Assembly (NCBI RefSeq): GCF_010894455.1
Contig: NZ_JAAIXY010000017.1
Coordinates: forward strand, 62,001 to 126,000
Source: Myxococcus eversor
Lineage (GTDB): Bacteria; Myxococcota; Myxococcia; Myxococcales; Myxococcaceae
DNA length: 64,000 nt
Direction of reading: 5' to 3'
Part shown: positions 27,603-35,386 of the stretch, one piece after another
Numbering within the stretch: the stretch's first letter is position 1
Layout: every line of letters begins with the position of its first letter
Translations under genes and position numbers: made by a program
Notes under the pieces: generated by a model
Databases searched by the model: none
Told to the model about the DNA's origin: nothing
The model's input: only the letters and a program-made list of their open reading frames with translations

Positions 27603-27780
27603 GATGGGCGGGCGATCTACCACTGAATGGGTGTTCCGGTAGTGGGAAAACTCGTCACGGTGGGTGGATGGTCCTCAACGCGCGGCGTTGCGCCCACACT
27701 CCCACTCGGGGCCGGACTCCGAGCGGGCGGCCCCAGGGCACTGGAGGACGGGCGGGGAATCCGATAGACGGGCGCCCTCC

Positions 27781-28686
27781 ATGACACCCCGCTGGGTTCT
27801 CCCCGTGCGTTATCGCGGCGCGCCGCTGCTCGTCTTCTCGAGCGTGCTGTTCGCGGTGATGGCGCTGTGCACCCGCCTGCTCTCCGGCCGTCTGTCGCCA
27901 GGGCAGGTGGCGTCCGGCCGCTTCCTCATCGGCCTGCTCTTCCTCGCCGTCTACTACCCGGTGCTGGGGCGCAGGCCGCGCTTCGGTCGCCTGCCGCTGT
28001 GGGCGCTGCGAGGCATCTTCGGTGGCGCGGCCGTCTATCTGTACTTCGTCGCCATCGACCGGATGACGGTGGGCCCCGCGGTGCTGCTCAACGCGTGCTG
28101 GCCCATCTACGCGGCCATCATTGGATGGGCCTTCTTGAAGGAGCGGGTGACGGGGGCGCTGCTCGCGGGGCTGGTGCTCACCACGGTGGGCGCGGGGCTC
28201 GTCATGTGGAGCACCATGGAGGGCGGCGTGTCGCTGTCGCTGGGGTTGGGCGCGTGGGCGGGCATGGGCTCGGCGGTGCTGGGCGGCGCGGCCGTCGTCG
28301 TGGTGCGCGCGCTTCGCCACGAGACGGATGCGGCAACCGTCTTCCTCTCCTTCTGTCTCTTCGGCCTCTTGTTCAGCCTTCCCTTCGCGCTGCACGACTG
28401 GAGGCCGCTCGGCTGGGATGTCGCGCTTCCTCTGCTGGGCGTGGGTTTGACCTCCGTGGTGGCGCAGATGACCTTCACGTATGCGTTCGGCTACGTCACC
28501 GCGGTAGCCGGCGGGGTCGCCACGCAGCTCACGCCCGTCTTCTCGTGGGTGCTGGGCGCGGTGCTGTTGGGCGAGGCCGTCTCGCCGCTGGCCGTGACGG
28601 GTGCCCTGGTGTGCATGGTGGGTGTGCTCTGGGGCACGGGAATGCTGGAGCGCTGGCGCTCGACGCCGGCCCGCACCGCGCCGTGA
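27781..28686 (+). CDS. EamA-family (DMT) transporter
   Basis: A 301-residue protein with ten hydrophobic helices arranged as two EamA repeats, each about 135 residues. The first ends with IIGWAFLKERVTGALLAGLVLTTVGAGLV and the second with FSWVLGAVLLGEAVSPLAVTGALVCMVGVLWG; the E-R/E-A plus G-x-x-L-x-x-x-G pattern is typical. Members export or exchange amino acids, nucleotide sugars or other metabolites; the substrate is not deducible. I start at ATG 27781; the frame open upstream to 27664 overlaps the promoter region shared with uvrA. Confidence 0.9.
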   Translation: MTPRWVLPVRYRGAPLLVFSSVLFAVMALCTRLLSGRLSPGQVASGRFLIGLLFLAVYYPVLGRRPRFGRLPLWALRGIFGGAAVYLYFVAIDRMTVGPAVLLNACWPIYAAIIGWAFLKERVTGALLAGLVLTTVGAGLVMWSTMEGGVSLSLGLGAWAGMGSAVLGGAAVVVVRALRHETDAATVFLSFCLFGLLFSLPFALHDWRPLGWDVALPLLGVGLTSVVAQMTFTYAFGYVTAVAGGVATQLTPVFSWVLGAVLLGEAVSPLAVTGALVCMVGVLWGTGMLERWRSTPARTAP

Positions 28687-28759
28687 GCCTCGGGCAGGGC
28701 ACCGGTTTCTCCTGATTGCTACCCGCCGTTCCTGAAGGAATTTCAGTCCCACCCCGCAA

Positions 28760-28797
28760 GTGGGAAATGTCGTTCCCACGGTGGAGAAACGCGTTTC
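28760..28797. promoter_or_regulatory. Two adjacent inverted repeats, possible operator
   Basis: GTGGGAA (28760-28766) pairs with TTCCCAC (28773-28779), and GAAACGCGTTTC (28786-28797) is a perfect 12-base palindrome. Both fit a loose pattern of TGG, then a few purines, then TTCCCA. They lie in the gap between the EamA gene and the VWA lipoprotein gene at 28948, as expected for a regulator binding two sites. Confidence 0.4.
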
Positions 28798-28947
28798 CCA
28801 GGCAGGCCCAAGGCTTGCCACGTTGGCCGGTGGACTTCGTCGCCCCTTCGTAACCGGGCACTCGGGTTGCAGAGCGCCCCCTCCGCCGGAATCGCGCGGT
28901 ACGAGATCGCGCGGGGCCGGGCTCGGGGAAGTCGTGGGGAGGCTGGT

Positions 28948-31893
28948 ATGCGACGTGTGTTTTGGGTGGCGTGGGTGGCGGCGGCGTTGGTCCTGGGGAT
29001 GGGCTGTGAGCGCCCGTCGTCGCAGCGCGCGAAGAGCGCCTTCCTGGTGCGTCCCGAGACCATCGACTTCGGCGCCTCGGCGTTGGGGCGGACGAAGAGC
29101 TTCAAGCTGAAGCTGACCAACGGTGGCCGCGCGGCGTACCGCGTGGAAGGCGCCCTCTCCAGCATTCCCAATGTGTCGGTGCCGCCGTTCGAGGCCTTCA
29201 CCCTGGGCGCGGGCGCGGAGCGCGAAATCGAGGTGCACTTCAAGCCCGACGTCGAGGGCACGGTGCAGGGCTCGCTGGAGCTCATCACCGACGCGGACTC
29301 GCGGGGCGAGGTGCCGGTGTCCGGGCGGGGCGTGAAGGCCTTCCTGGAGGTGCCCGAAACGGAGCTGGACTTCGGCAACGTGTCCATGGGCTTCGTGGAG
29401 ATGCGGCAGGTGACGGTGCGCAACACCTCGGACGTGGACACGCCGCTGGGGGTGTCCGTCCAGGGCGCGGACGCGGACCAGTTCACCGCGGAGCGCGGCG
29501 AGCCGGAGATGCTGGCCCCGGGTGAGCAGCGCGTGTTGTCGGTGGCCTTCGCGCCCCGGCGGCTGGGCTCGGCGACGGCCGACCTGCGCGTCGTGGTGTG
29601 CGACGGGTGCGAGCCGGCCGTGGTGCCGCTCAAGGGGACGGGCGTGGCCTCCAAGCTGGAGGTGACGCCGCTGCGACTGGACTTCGGGCGCGTGGCGTTG
29701 GGTGCCAGCGCGGAGCAGTCCATCACCGTGCGCAACCAGGGCACGGAGCCGCTGCGCTGGTCTGGCGTCGAGCTTCAGGCGAACCCCGGTGGTGTCTACC
29801 GCGTGGTGAGCGAGCCGGTGCTGAGCGGCGGCATGCTGGCGCCGAGCGCCAGCGTGGAGATTCGAGTGGCCTTCACGCCCGTGGTGCTGGGGCGCGCGGG
29901 TGAGGGCCGGGTGGAAGTGGGTGTTCGGGAGCAGGGCTCCACCGCGCCGGGCCCCAAGGTGTCGCTGACGGGCGAGGGTGGCACGTCGTGCGTGGCGGTG
30001 CTGCCGCGCAAGGTGGACTTCGGCGTGGTGGCGGAAGGGATGACGGCGACGCGCTCGGTGGAGGTCATCAACCGCTGCCGTGACAGCGTGCTCGTCAACA
30101 ACCTGCGGCTGGACACGGCGCAGGGCGGCTACTTCACCCTGGCGCAGGCGCCGGCCAGCGTGACGGTGCCGTCCGGCCAGTCGGCCTTCGTGGGCGTGAC
30201 GTTCAGCCCTCGCGTGGGCTCGGCGGGAGTCAGTGAAGGCCAGCTCGCCGTCACGGTGCGGGCGGGGAGCATGACGTCCACGGAGGCGGTGTCGCTGAAG
30301 GGCGAGGGGCGCGCCTTCAAGCCGTGCCAGTACGCGCTGCCGACGCAGCTTCGCTTCGGCAAGGTGCCGGTGGGCGCGGAGGTGTCGCTCGGCGTGTCGC
30401 TGCGCAACACCGGCACGGAGGCGTGCTACCTGGCGTCGATGCAACTGGTGGCGGGCTCGGACCCGTCCTTCGTGGCCACGGCGGTGCCCAACGGAGTGCT
30501 GCTGCCCAACCAGAAGGCCACGCTCGTGGTGCGCTTCAAGCCGGAGGCGGAGGGCGCCTTCGAGGGCCTCGCGGAGGCGTGGGTGAACCACCCGTCGCTG
30601 GGACACCCGCTGGTGACGCTCGTGGGTGAAGGAGTGAAGGGCTGCTTCGCGGTGCAGCCCACCACGGTGGACTTCGGCATCACCAAGCTGTCGTGTGGCC
30701 CGCGCTCGAGGGAGCTCGTGGCCATCAACGAGTGCATCGGTCCCGTGAAGGTCGCGGGCATGGAGCTGGAGCAGACGGGCAGCGAGTTCGGGGTGACGCC
30801 GGCCAACTCCTTCCCGGCGACGATTGCGCCGGGCGCTCGGGTGAAGCTGACGGCGCGCTACACGCCGATTGACGACGGGGATGACGCGGCGGCGGTGCGC
30901 TTCCGGCTGGAGGATGGCGGTGAGTACACGGCGGGCCTGGTGGGCCGGGGCGTGACGAAGGCGGAGCAGACGGACCGCTTCTTCCAGGAGTCGAAGGCGA
31001 AGGTGGACGTGCTCTTCGTGGTGGATAACTCCGGCTCGATGATGGAGGAGCAGCAGAGCCTGGGTCAGAACTTCGCGGCCTTCCTGAGCGCGGCGAGCGC
31101 GGCGGCGGTGGACTACCGCATCGGCGTCACCACGACGGGCCTGGACTCGTCCCCGGGCGGCTGGTCCGAGTGCCCGGGCGGCGCGCAGGGTGGAGAGAAC
31201 GGGCGCCTGTTCCCGGTGGACGGCTCGCGGGCCCGCATCATCACCCCCGACACGCCGGACGCGGCGGGGGTCTTCGCCGCCAACACGCAGGTGGGCGTGT
31301 GTCACTGGAACGAGCAGGGCCTGGACGCGGCGCACCGCGCCCTGTCTGACCCGCTGCTCTACAACCAGGACGACAGCCGCACCCCGCTGCCGAACGATGG
31401 CAACGGTGGCTTCCTGCGCGAGGAGGCGAAGCTGGCCATCATCTTCCTCTCGGACGAGGAGGACTTCAGCTCGCAGCCGGTGTCCTTCTACGAGACGTAC
31501 TTCCTGGCGCTGAAGGGCAACGACAAGTCCAAGCTCAGCATCAACGCGATTGTCGGCCCCATGGACCTGGCCACCTGCCCGACGTCGAGCAGCTCCGGCA
31601 GCCGCTACATCCAACTGGCGAACGCGACGGGCGGCGTGGTGGAGAGCATCTGCACGCCGAACTGGGCCTCGTCGCTGGAGAAGCTGTCGAACAGCGCCTT
31701 CGGTCCCAACCGCAACTTCCCGCTGTCGGAGAATCCCGCCGACTCCACGCGCATCATCGTCGAGGTGGACGGCGTGCAGGTGACGTCCGGCTGGCACTAC
31801 GACGCTCGCACCAACACCATCATCTTCGACCGTGACGCGGCGCCCGCGCCGGGCTCGCTGGTGGAGGTGACGTACCCGCTGGGCTGCAACTAA
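28948..31893 (+). CDS. Large surface lipoprotein: ASH-like repeats plus VWA domain
   Basis: A 981-residue protein from ATG 28948 (GGGGAGG upstream). A lipoprotein signal with LGMGC at about 16-20 is followed by six or seven immunoglobulin-like units of about 100 residues. Each opens with a P-x-x-V/L-DFG-x-x-x-x-G motif (for example ETIDFGASALG, ELDFGNVSMG, RLDFGRVALG, KVDFGVVAEG, TVDFGITKLS). This is the ASH/'choice-of-anchor D' type. Residues about 690-930 form a von Willebrand A-like domain with the metal-site motif DNSGSM and a later FLSDEEDF. Several cysteine pairs are present. Expected role: adhesion or protein binding on the outer surface. It is followed by a UUCG hairpin and appears monocistronic. 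Confidence 0.85.
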   Translation: MRRVFWVAWVAAALVLGMGCERPSSQRAKSAFLVRPETIDFGASALGRTKSFKLKLTNGGRAAYRVEGALSSIPNVSVPPFEAFTLGAGAEREIEVHFKPDVEGTVQGSLELITDADSRGEVPVSGRGVKAFLEVPETELDFGNVSMGFVEMRQVTVRNTSDVDTPLGVSVQGADADQFTAERGEPEMLAPGEQRVLSVAFAPRRLGSATADLRVVVCDGCEPAVVPLKGTGVASKLEVTPLRLDFGRVALGASAEQSITVRNQGTEPLRWSGVELQANPGGVYRVVSEPVLSGGMLAPSASVEIRVAFTPVVLGRAGEGRVEVGVREQGSTAPGPKVSLTGEGGTSCVAVLPRKVDFGVVAEGMTATRSVEVINRCRDSVLVNNLRLDTAQGGYFTLAQAPASVTVPSGQSAFVGVTFSPRVGSAGVSEGQLAVTVRAGSMTSTEAVSLKGEGRAFKPCQYALPTQLRFGKVPVGAEVSLGVSLRNTGTEACYLASMQLVAGSDPSFVATAVPNGVLLPNQKATLVVRFKPEAEGAFEGLAEAWVNHPSLGHPLVTLVGEGVKGCFAVQPTTVDFGITKLSCGPRSRELVAINECIGPVKVAGMELEQTGSEFGVTPANSFPATIAPGARVKLTARYTPIDDGDDAAAVRFRLEDGGEYTAGLVGRGVTKAEQTDRFFQESKAKVDVLFVVDNSGSMMEEQQSLGQNFAAFLSAASAAAVDYRIGVTTTGLDSSPGGWSECPGGAQGGENGRLFPVDGSRARIITPDTPDAAGVFAANTQVGVCHWNEQGLDAAHRALSDPLLYNQDDSRTPLPNDGNGGFLREEAKLAIIFLSDEEDFSSQPVSFYETYFLALKGNDKSKLSINAIVGPMDLATCPTSSSSGSRYIQLANATGGVVESICTPNWASSLEKLSNSAFGPNRNFPLSENPADSTRIIVEVDGVQVTSGWHYDARTNTIIFDRDAAPAPGSLVEVTYPLGCN

Positions 31894-31917
31894 CGGTTGC
31901 TCGCGAGTCGGTGACGG

Positions 31918-31953
31918 CGCCGCGCTTCACCTTCGGGTGGGGCGCGGCGTTTC
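31918..31953 (+). terminator. Terminator hairpin with UUCG loop
   Basis: CGCCGCGCTTCACC (31918-31931) pairs with GGTGGGGCGCGGCG (31936-31949), two pairs being G-U, closed by TTCG and followed by TTTCG. It begins 25 bases after the lipoprotein stop. Confidence 0.65.
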
Positions 31954-32145
31954 GCGTTCCCGGGTGCCTGTCCGACTCATCGCGCGGCGAGGGAGGTGCG
32001 GACCGGGTCGATGATGTCTGTGATTAAGCCCGAGGCCGGAGGCCGGGCCCCGCCCTCCGAAGTGTGGGTTTTCAGTCAGCGTTCGGTCCCCTGGGGCACG
32101 GATGACTCGACAGGGTGGATGAGCGGGTGCACCCTTTCGGGCGCG

Positions 32146-33063
32146 ATGCCGGAGACCCTCTTGGTTGCTGCCCTGGGTGACGTCCACGGTCGCTTCCACC
32201 GCGTGGAGACGTGGATGGACGCGCTGGAGGAGTCGCGTGGGCGGCGCGTGGGAATGGTGCTGGCGGTGGGCGACGTGGAGGCGTTCCGCCGCGCGGATGA
32301 CCATCGCCGCAAGGCGGCCAAGCGGACCATGCCCGCGGAGTTCGCCGAGTACGCCGACGGCCTCCGCCGCGTGAAGCGACCGCTGTACTTCATCGGCGGC
32401 AACAACGAGGACTTCGAGGCGCTGCACGACTTCCTGGACGGAGGCGAGCTGGCGCCGGGCGTCTCCTATCTGGGGCGCGCCGGCGTGCGGGAGCTGTGCG
32501 GGCTCCGCGTGGCCTACCTCTCCGGCATCCACGCGCCGCGCTTCATCGACCAGCCCCTGAAGCGCCCCATCACCCAGGATTTGATGAAGCAGGCGGGGTA
32601 CTTCCGCACGGCGGAGGTGGACCGGGTGATGTCGCTGCGGGACGTGGACTTGATGCTCGTCCACGAGTGGCCCCGAGGCATCGTCCAGCGTGCCCGGGAG
32701 GAGAACCCCTCGCCGCCCAGGCCCCTGCCTTCGTATTGGATTGGGAACGCGGTGACGCGGCGCCTGGTGGACACGGTGCAGCCGAAGTGGCTGCTGTGTG
32801 GCCACTCGCACAAGTCTTTCGCGGTGACGCTGGAGGGCGTCGGGCGGCCGGCGACGCGCATCGCCTGTCTGGACCAGGCCACCCGCTCTGAAGAGTCGGT
32901 CTTCTGGCTGGAGTACGAGGGCACCACCGTCCAGCGCGTGGGGTGGGGCACCTCCGGCCACGTCGCTTGGGAAGCAGGTCAGCGCTGGGACATGTCGGCA
33001 CTGCCGCCCCTCCCCGTGGAGAGCGAGTCCAACGGCGATGACGCTCCGGCCGGAGTGATGTAG
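32146..33063 (+). CDS. Metallophosphoesterase resembling RNA lariat debranching enzyme
   Basis: A 305-residue calcineurin-like phosphoesterase. I start at ATG 32146, where the fold begins; the frame extends to 31996 without conserved content. Metal-ligand motifs are GDVHG (Asp12, His14), VGDVEAF (Asp43), GGNNE (Asn86), HEWPRG (His173) and GHSH (His220, His222). The order and wording closely follow eukaryotic Dbr1, from my memory of that protein: a GDF-Q-A-V-R-like segment, FIGGN, Y-L-G-x-A-G-V, S-G-I, S-H-D-W-P-R-x-I and a final H-x-H-x-K-F. Two key differences: the Dbr1 Cys in its first motif is the ordinary Asp here, and the His after the metal Asn (GGNHE) is Asn87 here. The substrate is unknown. 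It ends 6 bases from the convergent hydrolase gene. Confidence 0.85.
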   Translation: MPETLLVAALGDVHGRFHRVETWMDALEESRGRRVGMVLAVGDVEAFRRADDHRRKAAKRTMPAEFAEYADGLRRVKRPLYFIGGNNEDFEALHDFLDGGELAPGVSYLGRAGVRELCGLRVAYLSGIHAPRFIDQPLKRPITQDLMKQAGYFRTAEVDRVMSLRDVDLMLVHEWPRGIVQRAREENPSPPRPLPSYWIGNAVTRRLVDTVQPKWLLCGHSHKSFAVTLEGVGRPATRIACLDQATRSEESVFWLEYEGTTVQRVGWGTSGHVAWEAGQRWDMSALPPLPVESESNGDDAPAGVM

Positions 33064-33069
33064 CGCCCC

Positions 33070-34302
33070 TCAGGGCTGTCCCACGGCCCAGTGCGTGAGC
33101 GACCACTGCGCGTCCGGCGTCGCGAGCGCGCTCGGCGGAGGTGGTGGCGCTCCGGGGATGATGGGCCTGCGTCGCACGTTCGCATCGAGGAACCCACGGG
33201 TGGCGCTCGCCATCGTGGCCCAGCCCCGGGCGATGTCCTCGGAGGACCCCACGGGTGCGAGGCCGGGGGCCAGCAGCGAGGCCGCGCCCACGCTGGTGAA
33301 GTCCAGGTGACGCATCCCCGTGATTCGAAGCCGCCACCGCTCCGCGCCACGCAGTGACTCCAGCAACCCGAAGTCGGGCACCATCGCCGCATCCCCTTCC
33401 TGGTACACGTGGAGCAGCGGGACGCGGTAGCTGTCCGCGCGGAAGTCCGGCAGGCCCGTCAGCCAGTCCTTGCCCGCCTGATTCGCGAGGCCTCCGTCCA
33501 GGCTCACCAGGGCGGCGGACTCGGGATGCGCGAGCACGAAGAGGAACGCGGCGCGAGCCCCCAGGCTGTGTCCCACCACCGCCACGCGCGACGCATCGAT
33601 GCGGCTGTCCGACTGGAGGAAGCGCAGCACGCGCTCGAGCGAGTGCGCCTGGGTCCGCGCGGTGGCGAGCACGTCCAGGTCCGGCCCCGGAGGCGCGCGA
33701 CGTGTCGTCGAAGGCGTGGTCGCCACGACGTAGCCATGGCTCGCCAGGTACTCGGCCAGCACGGCCTGATGATGGGCGGACTGGTCGCGCCCCTGGGCCA
33801 TCAGCACCAGTGGGAATCGGCCCGGCGCGGGTGGCGCATCGGGCACGGCGGCCATGGGGGAGTCGAGCCAGGCGCTGGTGCTCTCCTCGGGAACGCCATG
33901 GTCGATGAGGCCTTGCTCGTACTGCGTCACCGCGTCGTTCGCGAGCCGCGCGTCGCCCGTGGCCTCGGGATGTTTCTCGGTGCTGCTGAGCCCCACATAG
34001 TCCCTGTAGTGCACGCGGAGCGTCGGGTCTCCGCCGCGCGCGGGATACCAGAGGGTGAGCTGGAGCGCGGACGCGTCCGCCGTGTCCGGAGGGATGGGTC
34101 GCACGCGCAGCCCCACGTTCCACGGTCCCACTTCGAGCGTGCCCCACAGGGGCGGCGTCACCGCCACCGGCTCTGGAGGGACCAGCAGATAGGTGGGCGC
34201 GAACTGTCGCGCGGACTGACAGCCCGTCACGAGCAGCAGCGCGGCGAGTCCTCCGAGCCACGCGAGGCGAGCTGCTCGCGCGAGGGGCCTTGTGGCGCGC
34301 AT
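33070..34302 (-). CDS. Lipoprotein alpha/beta hydrolase
   Basis: A 410-residue protein from ATG 34302, with a lipoprotein signal ending in LLVTGC near residue 26. The mature part is an alpha/beta hydrolase similar to the platelet-activating-factor acetylhydrolase/dienelactone-hydrolase group. It has an oxyanion-side strand FPLVLMAQG, the nucleophile elbow VGHSLGA (catalytic Ser), an acid candidate in HVYQEGD and a late His in GMRHLDFT. A Pro-rich C-terminal stretch follows. Likely a lipid or ester hydrolase at the cell envelope. The PAP2 gene is 44 bases upstream on the same strand, so the pair may act on envelope lipids together (inference). Confidence 0.82.
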   Translation of the reverse strand: MRATRPLARAARLAWLGGLAALLLVTGCQSARQFAPTYLLVPPEPVAVTPPLWGTLEVGPWNVGLRVRPIPPDTADASALQLTLWYPARGGDPTLRVHYRDYVGLSSTEKHPEATGDARLANDAVTQYEQGLIDHGVPEESTSAWLDSPMAAVPDAPPAPGRFPLVLMAQGRDQSAHHQAVLAEYLASHGYVVATTPSTTRRAPPGPDLDVLATARTQAHSLERVLRFLQSDSRIDASRVAVVGHSLGARAAFLFVLAHPESAALVSLDGGLANQAGKDWLTGLPDFRADSYRVPLLHVYQEGDAAMVPDFGLLESLRGAERWRLRITGMRHLDFTSVGAASLLAPGLAPVGSSEDIARGWATMASATRGFLDANVRRRPIIPGAPPPPPSALATPDAQWSLTHWAVGQP

Positions 34303-34346
34303 GAGAGGCGACGCCGCGAGGGGCCTTCCCCCCTGGGCGACGGGGC

Positions 34347-35264
34347 TCAGAAGATGCCCGAGATGCCAGCCATGCGCGCGCCGGCGACGGGCATCAACCG
34401 GGCGGCGGACGAAGGTCTGCGAGAGGCGTCGGTGCCCACGGTGCCAGTGCGCCCGTGCAGCAGGAGGGGGACCGCCACGCCGAAGGCCGCGCCCAGCACG
34501 GCCCCGGTGGCCACATCGGTGAGGTAGTGCTTGTCCGCGCCCATGCGCAGCAGGCCCACGGAGGTCGCCAGCGGCAGCCCCACCGCCCAGATCCACGCCT
34601 GATTCTCGTAGCCGCGCAGCGCGGCCACCGTGCCCGCGGACACCACCAGCGCGAAGGCGAGGTTGGTGTGTCCGCTATAGAACGACAGGTTGTTGTCGCT
34701 CGGCTGTTCGGTGAGGCCCTTCTGGTCTTCCGGCAGCACGTGGACGAAGGGGCGCTCGCGCCCGACGAGGAACTTCACCGTCTGGTTGGCCAGCGTCGAC
34801 AGCATGGCGCTCTCCAGGATGATGGTCGCGTCCTGGGCGAAGAACCGGTCCGGGCTGTCCGAGGCGCGTCCCATCGCGAACTGGAGGCCCATCACCCCGA
34901 CAGGCAGGACGCCGAAGCCCAGGATGTTGCTCCACGTCCCCGCCCGGTGCCGCGAGGCCTCCGTGTTCCCAGCGAGCCCCCGGCCCCAACGGTCCACGCG
35001 GTTGAGGGTGTCCGTCCCATCCGGTGCCCGGTCGCACCAGCGGCACGTCGCCGGCGCCAGGTCGCTCTTGAAGAAGGCCTCGCTCGAAATCCAGAGCACC
35101 GCGGCCGAGCCGGTGATGACGCCATCTCGAGCCCAGTCGAACCGCAGCTCATTCAGACGGGGCGCATCCTCGGCGGCCTGGGCCAGGGCGTGCGTCGAGG
35201 GGGCGAGCGCGAGGAGGACCGCCAGCGCGAGACTGGAAAAGGACGGGTGCACGGTTCGCAGCAT
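34347..35264 (-). CDS. PAP2-family membrane phosphatase
   Basis: A 305-residue protein with a signal peptide (1-29, ending near ALAQA) and several later helices. The three PAP2 motifs are present: KFLVGRERPF (K-x6-R-P), SFYSGH and RMGADKHYLTDV (R-x5-H-x3-D). The family dephosphorylates lipid phosphates such as phosphatidic acid or undecaprenyl pyrophosphate, usually on the periplasmic face. A CRWC pair in the N-terminal part is unusual for the family and may form a disulfide. It is divergent from the thioredoxin-fusion gene at 35387. Confidence 0.9.
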   Translation of the reverse strand: MLRTVHPSFSSLALAVLLALAPSTHALAQAAEDAPRLNELRFDWARDGVITGSAAVLWISSEAFFKSDLAPATCRWCDRAPDGTDTLNRVDRWGRGLAGNTEASRHRAGTWSNILGFGVLPVGVMGLQFAMGRASDSPDRFFAQDATIILESAMLSTLANQTVKFLVGRERPFVHVLPEDQKGLTEQPSDNNLSFYSGHTNLAFALVVSAGTVAALRGYENQAWIWAVGLPLATSVGLLRMGADKHYLTDVATGAVLGAAFGVAVPLLLHGRTGTVGTDASRRPSSAARLMPVAGARMAGISGIF

Positions 35265-35386
35265 AAGGGGCTTCGTCTCGTTTTCGAAGAACCGGATGAG
35301 TGCGTGGGAGGGTCAGCCGCTGCTGGCGCAAGGCGATGGGTTTGACTACAAGCAGCCGACTTCCATTCGCAATCCGAGGCACCATC

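Noticed and set aside
27655..31797. Minus-strand open frame of 1380 codons
   Set aside because: Lies opposite uvrA upstream sequence, the EamA gene and most of the VWA lipoprotein gene; the translation is Arg/His/Gln-rich without fold or motif, as expected for a shadow frame in high-GC DNA.
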